Positions 53,207 to 62,429 of a DNA stretch of 64,000 nt are shown one piece after another (the stretch's first letter is position 1; each line of letters starts with the position of its first letter). The stretch is from Sphingobacteriaceae bacterium. GTDB lineage: Bacteria > Bacteroidota > Bacteroidia > Sphingobacteriales > Sphingobacteriaceae. Position numbers and translations under genes: made by a program. The notes beneath the pieces are model-generated. The model had not been told where the DNA came from. It saw only the letters and a list, made by a program, of their open reading frames with translations, and did not search any database. The DNA lies in contig CANHGR010000002.1 in assembly GCA_947460875.1 (NCBI GenBank), positions 186,001 to 250,000 of the forward strand. Direction: 5' to 3'.

Positions 53207-54427
53207 TTATTTGAAACTAATCGCTTTAACCGGCGAGATTCTACTGACAAGCATAGAAGGTACAATTAGCACAAAGACGCAGATAACAAGCGTGCCGAGG
53301 TTTAATAAAGCAATATCCACGATATTCAGCTCAACAGGGATAAAAGTGATGTAGTAGGATGCTTGATCTAAAGTAAAAAAGTGGGTATATTTTTGGAAAG
53401 TAGCTAGTCCAATACCTAGAATATTCCCGAGAAATAGTCCGAAACCAATTAAATAGACGGCATTATACAAAAACACCTTTCGTATCTCCCAATTTGTGCT
53501 ACCTAATGCTTTGAGTATGCCAATCATATTAGCTCGTTCGAGGATAATAATAAGCAATGCAGAAATCATGTTAATTACGGCCACCGCCACCATAAGTATC
53601 AACAAAACCTCTGTATTCACATCAAGGAGCGACAGCCATTGAAAAACTTCCGGATAATATTCCTTTACAGAATAAGACTTTAACTTCATTCCAATTCCGT
53701 GATAAACTGTTTCAGCAACTGCATCGAGTTGATCAAAATTCTTCAGCCGAAGCTCATATCCCCCGATTTCATTATTCGTCCAATTGTTTAAACGGCGGAT
53801 GATCGAAATATCGCCAATTACATAGGTCTTGTCGATTTCTTCAATTCCAAGATTAAAAATGCCCACGATTGTGAATTTTCTTGCTCGGAGTGGTTTTTGC
53901 AAAAAATACATTTTAAAATCATCTCCAACCTTTAAATTGAGTCTTTCGGCCGTGTATCTAGAGATCAATAGTTGTTGGCTCGCTTTAACTGAATCAGAAA
54001 AACCAAGAAATGTGCCAGCGACTAATATCTTCTTTAAATACTTTTGATCATAGGTTTTATCAATGCCCTTCATAATCACGCCTTCCACTTCATCGTTTAT
54101 GTTGATAATTGCTGGCTTCGTTGCATAGGCTTGCCCAGCGGCTATAGCAGGATAAGAAAGAATATTTCTAAGTGTTTTGGGGTTAATTATGAATGGTGAA
54201 TTCTCAAAAGTGGTGTTTAGATCGTATTTTAACACAATGATATCTCCCGAAAAGCCTCTCACTTTTTCTTTAATCTCGATCTGAAACCCTTTTACGATAG
54301 CTACCGACAAGATCATTACAGCCAATCCAAGCATTATTCCAAGGATCGCGATCCTAACACTAAGACGCGAAAATGTGTGCTTAGATTTAAAGGTGATGCG
54401 TTTAGCAATAAAAAATGGTAGATTCAA
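53207..54427 (-). CDS. LolE/LolC-type ABC transporter permease
   Basis: A 406-residue membrane protein with FtsX-fold: N-terminal helix after RLSVRIAILGIMLGLAVMILSVAIVKGF, a large periplasmic domain (about 50-265), then three helices (LLILMVAVAVINMISALLIII and following). The sequence after the third helix, ILERANMIGILKALGSTNWEIRKVF, is the FtsX/LolE motif. It likely releases lipoproteins toward the outer membrane with LolD (442-1095). There is no ATG near; the start seems to be TTG 54427. It is divergent from namZ. Confidence 0.88.
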   Translation of the reverse strand: MNLPFFIAKRITFKSKHTFSRLSVRIAILGIMLGLAVMILSVAIVKGFQIEIKEKVRGFSGDIIVLKYDLNTTFENSPFIINPKTLRNILSYPAIAAGQAYATKPAIININDEVEGVIMKGIDKTYDQKYLKKILVAGTFLGFSDSVKASQQLLISRYTAERLNLKVGDDFKMYFLQKPLRARKFTIVGIFNLGIEEIDKTYVIGDISIIRRLNNWTNNEIGGYELRLKNFDQLDAVAETVYHGIGMKLKSYSVKEYYPEVFQWLSLLDVNTEVLLILMVAVAVINMISALLIIILERANMIGILKALGSTNWEIRKVFLYNAVYLIGFGLFLGNILGIGLATFQKYTHFFTLDQASYYITFIPVELNIVDIALLNLGTLVICVFVLIVPSMLVSRISPVKAISFK

Positions 54428-54517
54428 CAGTTGAAATTTTGTATTTTAGCAAATATGCAATTTTTGTTCGATAGCCTCCGAGCTCAAGGAAATCTGCTTA
54501 TCAAAATTATTGAGTCA

Positions 54518-55741
54518 ATGAAGTTTAAGCCTACCTATTTAATTATGCTAGTTGGTATTTCCATTTGTATTGCGCTGCTTCAGGCTTTTGTTCCTTTGGA
54601 GCGGAGTATAGAAGGAAAACTAAAGACAGGCGCAGAACAGATGGATAAATATGTGCCCTATCTTAAAGATAAACGAGTAGGCATGGTGGTTAACCAAACA
54701 TCAATTATTGAGGGCGTTTCAAGTGTCGACAAGCTAATTAGTTTAGGTGTAAAAGTTGTAACAATTTTCGGTCCAGAACATGGATTTAGGGGTAACGCAA
54801 GTGCCGGTGTTAAAATAGACAATGCTGTTGACGCTAAAACGGGAATACCGATATTCTCATTGTACGGCACACACCTGAAACCTACCACTGACGATCTTAA
54901 GGGAATTGAACTGATGGTCTTTGATATTCAAGACGTTGGCGCTCGATTCTACACCTATATTTCCACACTCCACTATGTGATGGAGGCTTGCGCAGAGAAC
55001 AATATAGAATTAATTATTTTAGACCGTCCAAATCCCAACGGATTTTACGTCGATGGTCCGGTGATGGAAGAAAAGCAAAAATCATTTATAGGAATGCATC
55101 CTATTCCTATTGTTCATGGATTGACCATTGGCGAATACGCACAAATGATTAACGGCGAAGGATGGCTAATTAATAAGCTAAAATGTAAATTAAACATCGT
55201 TAAACTTGCAAATTATACTCATCAAACACCCTATACTTTACCTGTTAAGCCCTCTCCTAACTTAAATACGCAGCGGTCTATTTTGCTTTATCCGTCATTG
55301 TGTTTGTTTGAAGGAACCATTCTGAGTCAAGGGCGAGGCACTCTTTTTCCTTTTCAGTTATTGGGAAGTCCAGATTTTGCTGGGCAGTATAAATTTAGCT
55401 TCAGGCCGATCAGTATTCCGGGGATGAGTGAAAGTCCAATTCATAAAGACAAATTATGCTTCGGTATCGATCTTAGATCTTATAACGTAGAGAAATTTCG
55501 TAAAACCGGACAAATCAACCTGAAATGGCTTATCGATCTTTATCAGGCCTATCCTGATAAGAGCAAATTTTTTGATAATAATCAGAGTCCGCAAATTGGC
55601 AATTTTAACAGACTTGCCGGAACAGATGCGCTTAAGCAGCAAATTATTGATGGGAAGTCGGAAGAAGAGATACGCATGAGTTGGGAGCCGGCTTTATCGA
55701 GTTATAAAATGATGCGTAGAAGTTATTTATTATATAAATAA
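54518..55741 (+). CDS. namZ: Exo-beta-N-acetylmuramidase NamZ (DUF1343)
   Basis: A 407-residue exported protein of DUF1343. From ATG 54518 it begins with a hydrophobic signal or anchor (KFKPTYLIMLVGISICIALL). Core signatures: KDKRVGMVVNQTSIIEG, TIFGPEHGFRGNASAGV, LMVFDIQDVGARFYTYISTLHYVM, LDRPNPNGFYVDGPV, and EGTILSQGRGTLFPFQLLG. NamZ releases N-acetylmuramate from peptidoglycan fragments for recycling. An upstream ATG at 54455, 6 bases after a weak box, would add 21 residues; I prefer the later start since it directly precedes the signal segment. fmt follows after 5 bases. Confidence 0.9.
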   Translation: MKFKPTYLIMLVGISICIALLQAFVPLERSIEGKLKTGAEQMDKYVPYLKDKRVGMVVNQTSIIEGVSSVDKLISLGVKVVTIFGPEHGFRGNASAGVKIDNAVDAKTGIPIFSLYGTHLKPTTDDLKGIELMVFDIQDVGARFYTYISTLHYVMEACAENNIELIILDRPNPNGFYVDGPVMEEKQKSFIGMHPIPIVHGLTIGEYAQMINGEGWLINKLKCKLNIVKLANYTHQTPYTLPVKPSPNLNTQRSILLYPSLCLFEGTILSQGRGTLFPFQLLGSPDFAGQYKFSFRPISIPGMSESPIHKDKLCFGIDLRSYNVEKFRKTGQINLKWLIDLYQAYPDKSKFFDNNQSPQIGNFNRLAGTDALKQQIIDGKSEEEIRMSWEPALSSYKMMRRSYLLYK

Positions 55742-55746
55742 TCGAT

Positions 55747-56667
55747 ATGCGGATAGTTTTTATGGGGACACCAGAGTTCGCTGTACCTTCTTTAAGGGCT
55801 TTACTTGAAGCTGGTTTGGATGTCGCAGCTGTTGTAACAGCGCCTGATAAACCTGCCGGTAGAGGCCGAAAGATTAATGAATCAGCAATTAAAAATTTTG
55901 CTGTTTCAAATAATCTTACTGTTTTGCAACCTGAAAAGTTAAAGAATCCTGTTTTTTTAGATCAATTGCGGTCGTTTAATTCTGATCTTTTTGTGGTCGT
56001 CGCATTTCGAATGCTACCAGATCAATTACTCGAAATACCACCAATGGGAACTATCAATCTTCACGGATCTCTTCTGCCACAATACAGAGGTGCAGCACCG
56101 ATTAATCGTGCAGTAATGAACGGTGAGACCGAAACCGGGGTAACCACTTTTTTCATAAAAAAGGAAATAGATACCGGTAATATTTTGTGTTATAAGAAGC
56201 TAGGTATAGCTGAAGATGAGACTGCCGGTGAACTGCATGACCGAATGATGATAATGGGTGCTGAACTTCTTGTTAGCACCGTTAAAGCTGTAGAACAAGG
56301 TAATTATGAGCAATTTCCCCAAGACGCGATGATACCTATGATCGATGATTTAAAGTCTGCACCTAAGATATTTAAGGAAGATTGCTTGGTAGACTGGAGT
56401 AATTCGGTTGCTAATATTCATAATCAAATACGCGGACTTAGTCCCTACCCTACAGCGTTTACCGCTTTTCAAGATAAAAACTTGAAAATATATAAAGCAA
56501 TTAAACAGATTGCCGAACCGGGCATCCGTCCGGGCGGCTTTCTTAGCGATGGCAAGAGCTATCTTAAATTCGCATGTCTAGATGGATTTTTATCGTTAAT
56601 AGAGGTTCAGATGGAAGGAAAAAAACGCATGGGGATCGAAGAATTTCTTCGAGGAGTGCACCTCTGA
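55747..56667 (+). CDS. fmt: Methionyl-tRNA formyltransferase
   Basis: A 306-residue enzyme. MRIVFMGTPEFAVPSLRAL at the start, PDKPAGRGRK, the catalytic NLHGSLLPQYRGAAPINRAVMNGE (Asn-His-Gly...), GVTTFFIKKEIDTGNIL, and the C-terminal OB-fold with IRGLSPYPTAF. It formylates initiator Met-tRNA. Length and motifs are complete. Cotranscribed with namZ. Confidence 0.97.
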   Translation: MRIVFMGTPEFAVPSLRALLEAGLDVAAVVTAPDKPAGRGRKINESAIKNFAVSNNLTVLQPEKLKNPVFLDQLRSFNSDLFVVVAFRMLPDQLLEIPPMGTINLHGSLLPQYRGAAPINRAVMNGETETGVTTFFIKKEIDTGNILCYKKLGIAEDETAGELHDRMMIMGAELLVSTVKAVEQGNYEQFPQDAMIPMIDDLKSAPKIFKEDCLVDWSNSVANIHNQIRGLSPYPTAFTAFQDKNLKIYKAIKQIAEPGIRPGGFLSDGKSYLKFACLDGFLSLIEVQMEGKKRMGIEEFLRGVHL

Positions 56668-56779
56668 TTTTCTTGATAAAGTATAAGTGTTAAAGAGGCT
56701 ATATCGAATGCATGGATAATCTAATTTAATAAAAATACTATCGCTTAAACCGCTCGGGTACTTTATCCGTATATGGGTT

Positions 56780-57475
56780 ATGTCTTCATACTTAATAATT
56801 GGTTCCTCATCCGGCATCGGAAAGTCGCTCTCCCAGTCGCTGGCCGATGCTGGCAATGATGTTTACGGCACGTACAATAGTAAAATAGGTATTGTCGAGC
56901 AAAATTTTCAATTGCATCCTTTGAATGTGCTAGATGATAATTTTGCATTAGATTTTTTGCCCGACTCATTAGAAGGAATTGTCTACTGTCCGGGCAGTAT
57001 TAATTTAAAGCCCTTCAATAGAGTTAAACCAGAAGAGTATTTAGCCGACTTTAATTTACAGGTTGTCGGTGCAATAAAGGTGATCCAAGCGGTTCTTCCC
57101 AAATTGAAAAATGCAAAAAAATCATCGATTGTACTGTTTTCTACAGTGGCAGTTCAAATGGGCCTAAGTTATCATTCACAGGTTTCTGCGTCTAAAGGAG
57201 CAATAGAAGGCTTGACGAAAGCGCTCGCAGCAGAATTTGCACCCAACATCCGGGTGAATTGTATTGCGCCTTCATTAGTTGATACCGGGCTCTCTGCAGC
57301 TTTGTTGAACACCGAGCAAAAAAAGGAAGCAAATGATTTAAGGCATCCTTTACGGAGAATTGGTACTGTTGAAGATATTGCTTCTATGGCAGAATTTTTG
57401 CTATCTGAAAAAGCCGGATGGATTACTGGACAGGTGATGCATGTGGATGGCGGGATGTCATCTCTTAAAGTATAG
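56780..57475 (+). CDS. Short-chain dehydrogenase-like protein lacking the catalytic Tyr
   Basis: A 231-residue SDR with a Rossmann start YLIIGSSSGIGKSL (GxxxGxG), YCPGSIN as NAG-like motif, Ser121 in VLFSTVAV and Lys139 in SASKGAIEGL. At the YxxxK position, four residues before Lys139, Val135 replaces the catalytic Tyr. DGGMSS closes the fold. From memory, related SDRs in Bacteroidota carry similar non-Tyr residues there, so this may be a family trait. It may have changed chemistry or a binding role. The 3' end overlaps the convergent aminotransferase gene by 11 bases. Spacing from fmt is 112 bases. Confidence 0.85.
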   Translation: MSSYLIIGSSSGIGKSLSQSLADAGNDVYGTYNSKIGIVEQNFQLHPLNVLDDNFALDFLPDSLEGIVYCPGSINLKPFNRVKPEEYLADFNLQVVGAIKVIQAVLPKLKNAKKSSIVLFSTVAVQMGLSYHSQVSASKGAIEGLTKALAAEFAPNIRVNCIAPSLVDTGLSAALLNTEQKKEANDLRHPLRRIGTVEDIASMAEFLLSEKAGWITGQVMHVDGGMSSLKV

Positions 57476-58352
57476 TATTTCTTGTGTTAGCCGAAAAGGC
57501 TGAGAGGCGTGATGAAGACGTATTCAATTTTTCAATCAAGAATTTTGAGGTTTCATTGAAGTACCTTTTCTTATTATATCCCATCACCCATTGTATTCCC
57601 TTGCTTGCGTTAGTTAAAAATATTTCATCAGCTTCCCTTAATACAGCCGGATTAATCTGCGCTTCTACAACCTGGATATTATTCTCTTCAGCCAGGCGAA
57701 TGACAACGCTTCGCATGACGCCGGCGATGCATCCTTCACTCAAAGCCGGTGTATAAACCTTCTTATCGTAAATGATAAATACATTCGAGCTAATCGCTTC
57801 GCATAAGAAGCCGTTCTGATTGAGGACAAAAGCCTCGTCCAAAGAATTTTGATTTTTATATATCCCCGCCATCACATATACAAGGGAATTACAGGTTTTA
57901 AAATTTGAAAGTGAGTTGACCGGCTTTCTTACATCTTCAAAAACATCGGCAATTAGTCCTTTAGGATGAATAATGTATGTCGATTCTTCTACATTAGTTA
58001 ATTCTATCGCATACCCGGTTTGATTGCTTGCCGGGCTATATAAGCCACCCGAATCTCGAAAAATCGTTAGTCGTACGCGTCCGTTTCCACCGGATTTATT
58101 TTTCTTTAATAGTTCCTGTACCTTTTCGTTTAGAAAGTAAGCATCAATATATGAATGGCCTTCCAATTTAAGGGCCTTCATCCCTCGCTGCAGTCTATCA
58201 ATGTGGAACGAAAGGAATTTTATTTCCCCGTGTATCAGCCGCATTGACTCGAATAAACCATCACCATAACGGAAACCTCTGTTATCTATCCCCATAACAG
58301 GATATCCAACAGGATAAATTGAACCATTAAAGTTTATGAATTGGCCTTCCAT
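57465..58352 (-). CDS. Class IV PLP-dependent aminotransferase
   Basis: A 295-residue fold-type IV PLP enzyme. FRYGDGLFESMRL at the N-terminal domain, the Schiff-base Lys in SNFKTCNSLVYVMA, LCEAISSNVFII with the cofactor Glu, and GVMRSVVI and EIFLTNASKGIQWV. The class covers D-amino acid and branched-chain transaminases and 4-amino-4-deoxychorismate lyase (PabC); the sequence here does not settle the choice, though PabC-like function is plausible. Neighbours give no hint. It may be cotranscribed with rluD upstream (55-base gap). Confidence 0.87.
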   Translation of the reverse strand: MEGQFINFNGSIYPVGYPVMGIDNRGFRYGDGLFESMRLIHGEIKFLSFHIDRLQRGMKALKLEGHSYIDAYFLNEKVQELLKKNKSGGNGRVRLTIFRDSGGLYSPASNQTGYAIELTNVEESTYIIHPKGLIADVFEDVRKPVNSLSNFKTCNSLVYVMAGIYKNQNSLDEAFVLNQNGFLCEAISSNVFIIYDKKVYTPALSEGCIAGVMRSVVIRLAEENNIQVVEAQINPAVLREADEIFLTNASKGIQWVMGYNKKRYFNETSKFLIEKLNTSSSRLSAFSANTRNTIL

Positions 58353-58407
58353 AATACAAAGATATGATTAGGTACCGGCAATGTTAGAAAAAAGTAGCAG
58401 GATTATA

Positions 58408-59448
58408 CTAGCCGATATATTTTCTCCATTTTTCTAGTCCAGCACTAAAGTCAGCCGGCAAATCTGTTTCAAAAAAGACTTCTTTTTTCGTCGTCGGGTG
58501 TATGAATCCTAGTGATTTGGCATGCAATGCCTGTCGAGGCAGTAATTCAAAGCAATTTTCTACAAACTGCCGATATTTACTAAAGATCGTGCCTTTCAAA
58601 ATCTTATCTCCGCCATAAATCGCGTCATTAAATAAGGGATGACCAATATGTTTCATATGCGCTCTTATCTGGTGGGTCCGACCGGTTTCGAGCTGACATT
58701 CAATTAGCGTCACATAGTTCATTCGCTCTAAGACTTTATAATGCGTTACTGCCCACTTGCCTTGGCTCTCCTCATTATAGATTGTCATCACACGTCTATC
58801 CTTCAAACTCCGACCAATGTATCCTGTAATTGTGCCTTCATCTTTTAGATCTCCCCAAACTAGCGCTATGTACTTTCTTTTGATGCTATGGTCATAAAAC
58901 TGTTTAGCCAGGTACGTCAATGATCTTTCGTTTTTACTTATCAACAGCAAACCGGAGGTGTCTTTATCTATTCGATGAACCAATCCTGGTCGACCGTCAT
59001 TGCCTGGCAACTCAGGCAATTTTTCTGTACCAGGTTTGATTCGTTGGAAATGATAAACTAATGCGTTAACCAAGGTCCCGGTATAATTATTATATCCTGG
59101 ATGCACCACCATTCCAGCTGGTTTATTCACTAGGATGACATCTTCATCTTCATAAAGAATGTTAAGAGGGATGTCTTCCGGATAAACCTCTGTATCTCTT
59201 GGAGGATGAGGTAAAACAACTGATATCACATCTAGAGGTTTAACTTTATAGCTTGATTTTACAGGCTTATTGTTAACCAAGACATTTTCAGCGTCTATAG
59301 CATTTTGAATCCGATTGCGTGACGCATTTTCTATGCGATGCATTAAAAACTTATCGAGCCTAAGCAGTGACTGTCCTTTGTCTACGTTTATACGTAGGTG
59401 TTCATACAGATCTTGCTCTTCCAGTTCATTTAACTCAATTTGATCCAT
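58408..59448 (-). CDS. rluD: RluA/RluD-family pseudouridine synthase
   Basis: A 346-residue enzyme: S4 RNA-binding domain at about 25-85 (LLRLDKFLMHRIENASRNRIQNAI), then the synthase core with VNKPAGMVVHPG, the catalytic Asp in GLVHRIDKDTSGLLLI, and LETGRTHQIRAHMKHIGHPL. RluD modifies uridines of helix 69 in 23S rRNA; other RluA types are possible, and the symbol is by resemblance. All core motifs are intact. Confidence 0.92.
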   Translation of the reverse strand: MDQIELNELEEQDLYEHLRINVDKGQSLLRLDKFLMHRIENASRNRIQNAIDAENVLVNNKPVKSSYKVKPLDVISVVLPHPPRDTEVYPEDIPLNILYEDEDVILVNKPAGMVVHPGYNNYTGTLVNALVYHFQRIKPGTEKLPELPGNDGRPGLVHRIDKDTSGLLLISKNERSLTYLAKQFYDHSIKRKYIALVWGDLKDEGTITGYIGRSLKDRRVMTIYNEESQGKWAVTHYKVLERMNYVTLIECQLETGRTHQIRAHMKHIGHPLFNDAIYGGDKILKGTIFSKYRQFVENCFELLPRQALHAKSLGFIHPTTKKEVFFETDLPADFSAGLEKWRKYIG

Positions 59449-59629
59449 GCGCGCAAGATAATTTTAAAATTTATTAGAACACAATTTGATGTATTGTATC
59501 AAGAACATATGTCCTGAATTGATAAAAAAAACAAAGGCAAATAAAACGTATGAAATATTTCAAGTTTTTATCTATTTGCTTAGGAACATATAATTTAAAG
59601 ACTAAATTTAACTTTAAAATCAATATGAT

Positions 59630-60718
59630 ATGAAAAAGACAGTAACACTTTTCAGAATAGCTCTAGTGTTAACTTGTGCGATATCAACGAATACATCATT
59701 TGCTCAGGATGATGTTTCTGAACTTATTAAATCAAGTCCCGCTGATGCGACAAAGCTAACCGCTGCCTATTTAAGTCCCTTGTTTAAGGGATTTGGGATC
59801 GGTCTTAATTCAGGATGGAATAACACGGCAGCAACAAGAGGAATTGGAAGATTTGAAGTGCGGGTCTCTGCCTCCGGAGCGATTGTTCCAACATCTGGTA
59901 AAAATTATGATGTTACCAAATTGGGTCTTTCAAGTCAGATTTCAGTTGCCTCTGGTGGTAATATTGCGCCAACCGTTGGCGGAAGCAGTACTGCAAGTAC
60001 CCCCGTCATTAATGTGAAAAGTGGAAGTGGTACGGTTTTGGAGAGTTTTAGCCTTCCGCAAGGTGCAGGTTTGCCGCTGATCCCCGCACCCCAGGTTCAG
60101 GCAAGTGTTGGGCTGCCTAGAAGCATCGACGTGACATTAAGACTCATGCCTAAATTAAAACTTGGCGATGCGGGTGAAATTGGCATGATAGGCGGAGGCG
60201 TAAAAGTAGACCTGCTTAGAGTATTAAGCAAAACCACAGATAAGATTGCGCCGTTTAGCGTGGCTGTTGGTATTGGATATACAACGTTCGACTATTCTCT
60301 TGGTCTTAATGTGCCAGTACCAAACGGTGCTGTTCCCAAAGATGTATCCCAAGTGAAGGATTTTACTACCCAACAGATATCGGCTAAATTTTCAGGCACA
60401 AGCTTTGAAGCGATTATTTCCAAAAAATTGTTGTTCTTCACGCCATTTTTGAGTGTTGGATATATGTCTGCAAAAACTGAGGTTGGATTGAAAGGGAACT
60501 ATCCGATTGTAACCGATGGTGTGGCTGTTGGCGCAACGGTTGTTAAACAATACTCCTCATTTACTGATCCAATTTCAATTAAGCAAACTGATATTAGCGG
60601 TTTAAATACCACTGTTGGATTTAAAATGAACCTCTTAATTTTAAGAATATTCGGTTCCTATAGCATTGGTGAATATAACTCTGTAAATGCCGGTATCGGA
60701 TTAGGTATTGGAAAATAA
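59630..60718 (+). CDS. DUF6588-family exported protein
   Basis: A 362-residue protein with a signal peptide ending STNTSFAQ. The body is rich in Gly and beta strands (KGFGIGLNSGWNNTAA, GRFEVRVSASGAIVP, SVAVGIGYTTFDYSLG, FFTPFLSVGYMSAKTEVGLKG) and ends SVNAGIGLGIGK. This agrees with DUF6588, probably an outer-membrane beta-barrel of unknown function. It has a strong terminator and stands alone. The 180 bases upstream are AT-rich with no clear consensus promoter. Confidence 0.82.
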   Translation: MKKTVTLFRIALVLTCAISTNTSFAQDDVSELIKSSPADATKLTAAYLSPLFKGFGIGLNSGWNNTAATRGIGRFEVRVSASGAIVPTSGKNYDVTKLGLSSQISVASGGNIAPTVGGSSTASTPVINVKSGSGTVLESFSLPQGAGLPLIPAPQVQASVGLPRSIDVTLRLMPKLKLGDAGEIGMIGGGVKVDLLRVLSKTTDKIAPFSVAVGIGYTTFDYSLGLNVPVPNGAVPKDVSQVKDFTTQQISAKFSGTSFEAIISKKLLFFTPFLSVGYMSAKTEVGLKGNYPIVTDGVAVGATVVKQYSSFTDPISIKQTDISGLNTTVGFKMNLLILRIFGSYSIGEYNSVNAGIGLGIGK

Positions 60719-60735
60719 ACATACTAAACGTTTAC

Positions 60736-60767
60736 AAAAAGCGATGGCCCAAAAATCATCGCTTTTT
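60736..60767 (+). terminator. Rho-independent terminator of the DUF6588 gene
   Basis: AAAAAGCGATG and CATCGCTTTTT form an 11-base stem around a 10-base loop; T residues continue after the stem. Confidence 0.88.
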
Positions 60768-60784
60768 TTATTTTATACAAGTTC

Positions 60785-61672
60785 ATGATTGAATTTCCAC
60801 TTTATAGTCCGGTCGAAATGATTGATGATGCACTTTTTGCCGAAAAGCAAGTAAGGGTGTTTATTAAGAGAGATGATCTTATTCATCCATTTATTTCAGG
60901 AAATAAGTGGAGGAAACTGAAATATATCACAAAGAAAGCCGAAGCTGAAAACAGGAATCATTTGGTGACATTTGGCGGTGCTTGGTCCAATCATTTGTTA
61001 GCAACAGCATGTGCAGCGGCAAAATTCGGCTTCAAAAGTACGGGTATTGTTCGTGGCGAAGAGATACGCAATAACCTTCTTGATTTTTGCAGGTTATTTG
61101 GAATGGATCTTCAATTTATAGACCGAGAAAGATACCGTGATAAGAAGAATATTTTTAATGACAACTTCTCAAACCAAGACAATAGTTTCTTCATTGACGA
61201 AGGTGGCGCAAGTCCGGAAGGCGTCTTAGGCTGTTCCGAACTTATAGCAGAACTTGGGTCAGGTTATGATCATATTTTTTGTGCATGCGGCACCGGAACG
61301 ACTGCAGCGGGAATAATAAATGGTCTTAAACAAAATAAATTGGCCACTAGGTTCCATGGAATTTCGGTTTTGAAAAATGCTGAATTCTTAAGAAGTGAAA
61401 TTGACAAGTATTTAAATAACGAAGTTAATTATGAATTGCATACTGACTATCATTTCGGTGGATATGCGAAAACGTCGCCTGTTCTGATTCAATTTATAAA
61501 AAATTTTACCGCAAGAACCGGTATACTTCTCGACCCTGTATATACAGGAAAGATGATGTATGCAGTTTATGATCTTGTTAGGACAAATCAGATTTCTGAG
61601 GGCGATAGTATCCTGGTCATCCACACAGGAGGGTTATTCGGCCTGCTTGGAATGCAGGATGCTTTTTCTTAG
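60785..61672 (+). CDS. PLP-dependent ACC deaminase / D-cysteine desulfhydrase-like enzyme
   Basis: A 295-residue fold-type II PLP enzyme. VRVFIKRDDLIHPFISGNKWRKLKY holds the Schiff-base Lys in GNKWRKLK; TFGGAWSNHLLATACAAA, FFIDEGGASPEGVLG, CGTGTTAAGI (phosphate loop) and TGGLFGLLG follow. The family includes 1-aminocyclopropane-1-carboxylate deaminase and D-cysteine desulfhydrase; the sequence cannot tell which. It converges on bshB1 with a 4-base overlap at the stop codons. Confidence 0.88.
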   Translation: MIEFPLYSPVEMIDDALFAEKQVRVFIKRDDLIHPFISGNKWRKLKYITKKAEAENRNHLVTFGGAWSNHLLATACAAAKFGFKSTGIVRGEEIRNNLLDFCRLFGMDLQFIDRERYRDKKNIFNDNFSNQDNSFFIDEGGASPEGVLGCSELIAELGSGYDHIFCACGTGTTAAGIINGLKQNKLATRFHGISVLKNAEFLRSEIDKYLNNEVNYELHTDYHFGGYAKTSPVLIQFIKNFTARTGILLDPVYTGKMMYAVYDLVRTNQISEGDSILVIHTGGLFGLLGMQDAFS

Positions 61673-62385
61673 TCGAGATCGAAAATACTTTTAACTCCAA
61701 GTAGCTTCCTGCTTGTAAAACCTTCAGCGTATGTTGCACCAATATTTTTTCCAAACTCGCGCGCCCGGGATTCAACAGATTTTAGAAATTCTGGAGAAGA
61801 AATATATGTTTTATTTTCGTTCTCTTGTGGATTGTAAAATTGTGTTTTGTATGCAAGAACGCTAGCCATTTTTTGATCCCAGAAATTGCTAATATCAATC
61901 ATAATATCTGGTTTGATATATTGATCTTGGATAAACTGGAGTAGTAATCGCGGTCGCCAGGCATTCTGAGCAGCGCCTTCATACGCTGTTTCGATTTTGC
62001 TTAATCCCGATAGGAAAACTGACTCATAAATCAAATCTCCAGCCCGTCCATGGTCGGGGTGACGATCATGCAAAGCATTCCCTATCACAATTTCGGGCTG
62101 ATATTTTCTGATCATCCTGATAAGTTGAAGCCTATGAGCTTCATCATTTTGGAAAAATCCGTCTCTCATGCCGATATTCTCTCTAATATCAATTCCGAGT
62201 ATTTTCGCTGCGTTTGCTGCTTCGGTTGCTCTTGTCTCGGCCGTACCTCTTGTCCCAAGCTCGCCGCGGGTGAGATCGACAATTCCAACAGATCTACCCT
62301 TAGACTTTTCCTTTAAAATTGTACCACCACAGCCAAGTTCGGCATCGTCTGGGTGTACTGCAAAAACAAGAAGATCTAGCTTCAT
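61669..62385 (-). CDS. bshB1: Bacillithiol biosynthesis deacetylase BshB1
   Basis: A 238-residue LmbE-type deacetylase from ATG 62385. FAVHPDDAELGCGGT carries the zinc His and Asp-Asp, LTRGELGTRGT and RDGFFQN follow, and DRHPDHGRAGDLI gives the third ligand region. BshB1 removes acetyl from GlcNAc-malate in bacillithiol synthesis, so this organism probably uses bacillithiol as its thiol buffer. bshA and bshC are not in view. It overlaps the end of the PLP enzyme gene. Confidence 0.93.
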   Translation of the reverse strand: MKLDLLVFAVHPDDAELGCGGTILKEKSKGRSVGIVDLTRGELGTRGTAETRATEAANAAKILGIDIRENIGMRDGFFQNDEAHRLQLIRMIRKYQPEIVIGNALHDRHPDHGRAGDLIYESVFLSGLSKIETAYEGAAQNAWRPRLLLQFIQDQYIKPDIMIDISNFWDQKMASVLAYKTQFYNPQENENKTYISSPEFLKSVESRAREFGKNIGATYAEGFTSRKLLGVKSIFDLD

Positions 62386-62429
62386 ATCATTAAGAAGGGA
62401 AAACAATTATAAGGAAAAAAGCTAAGAAA

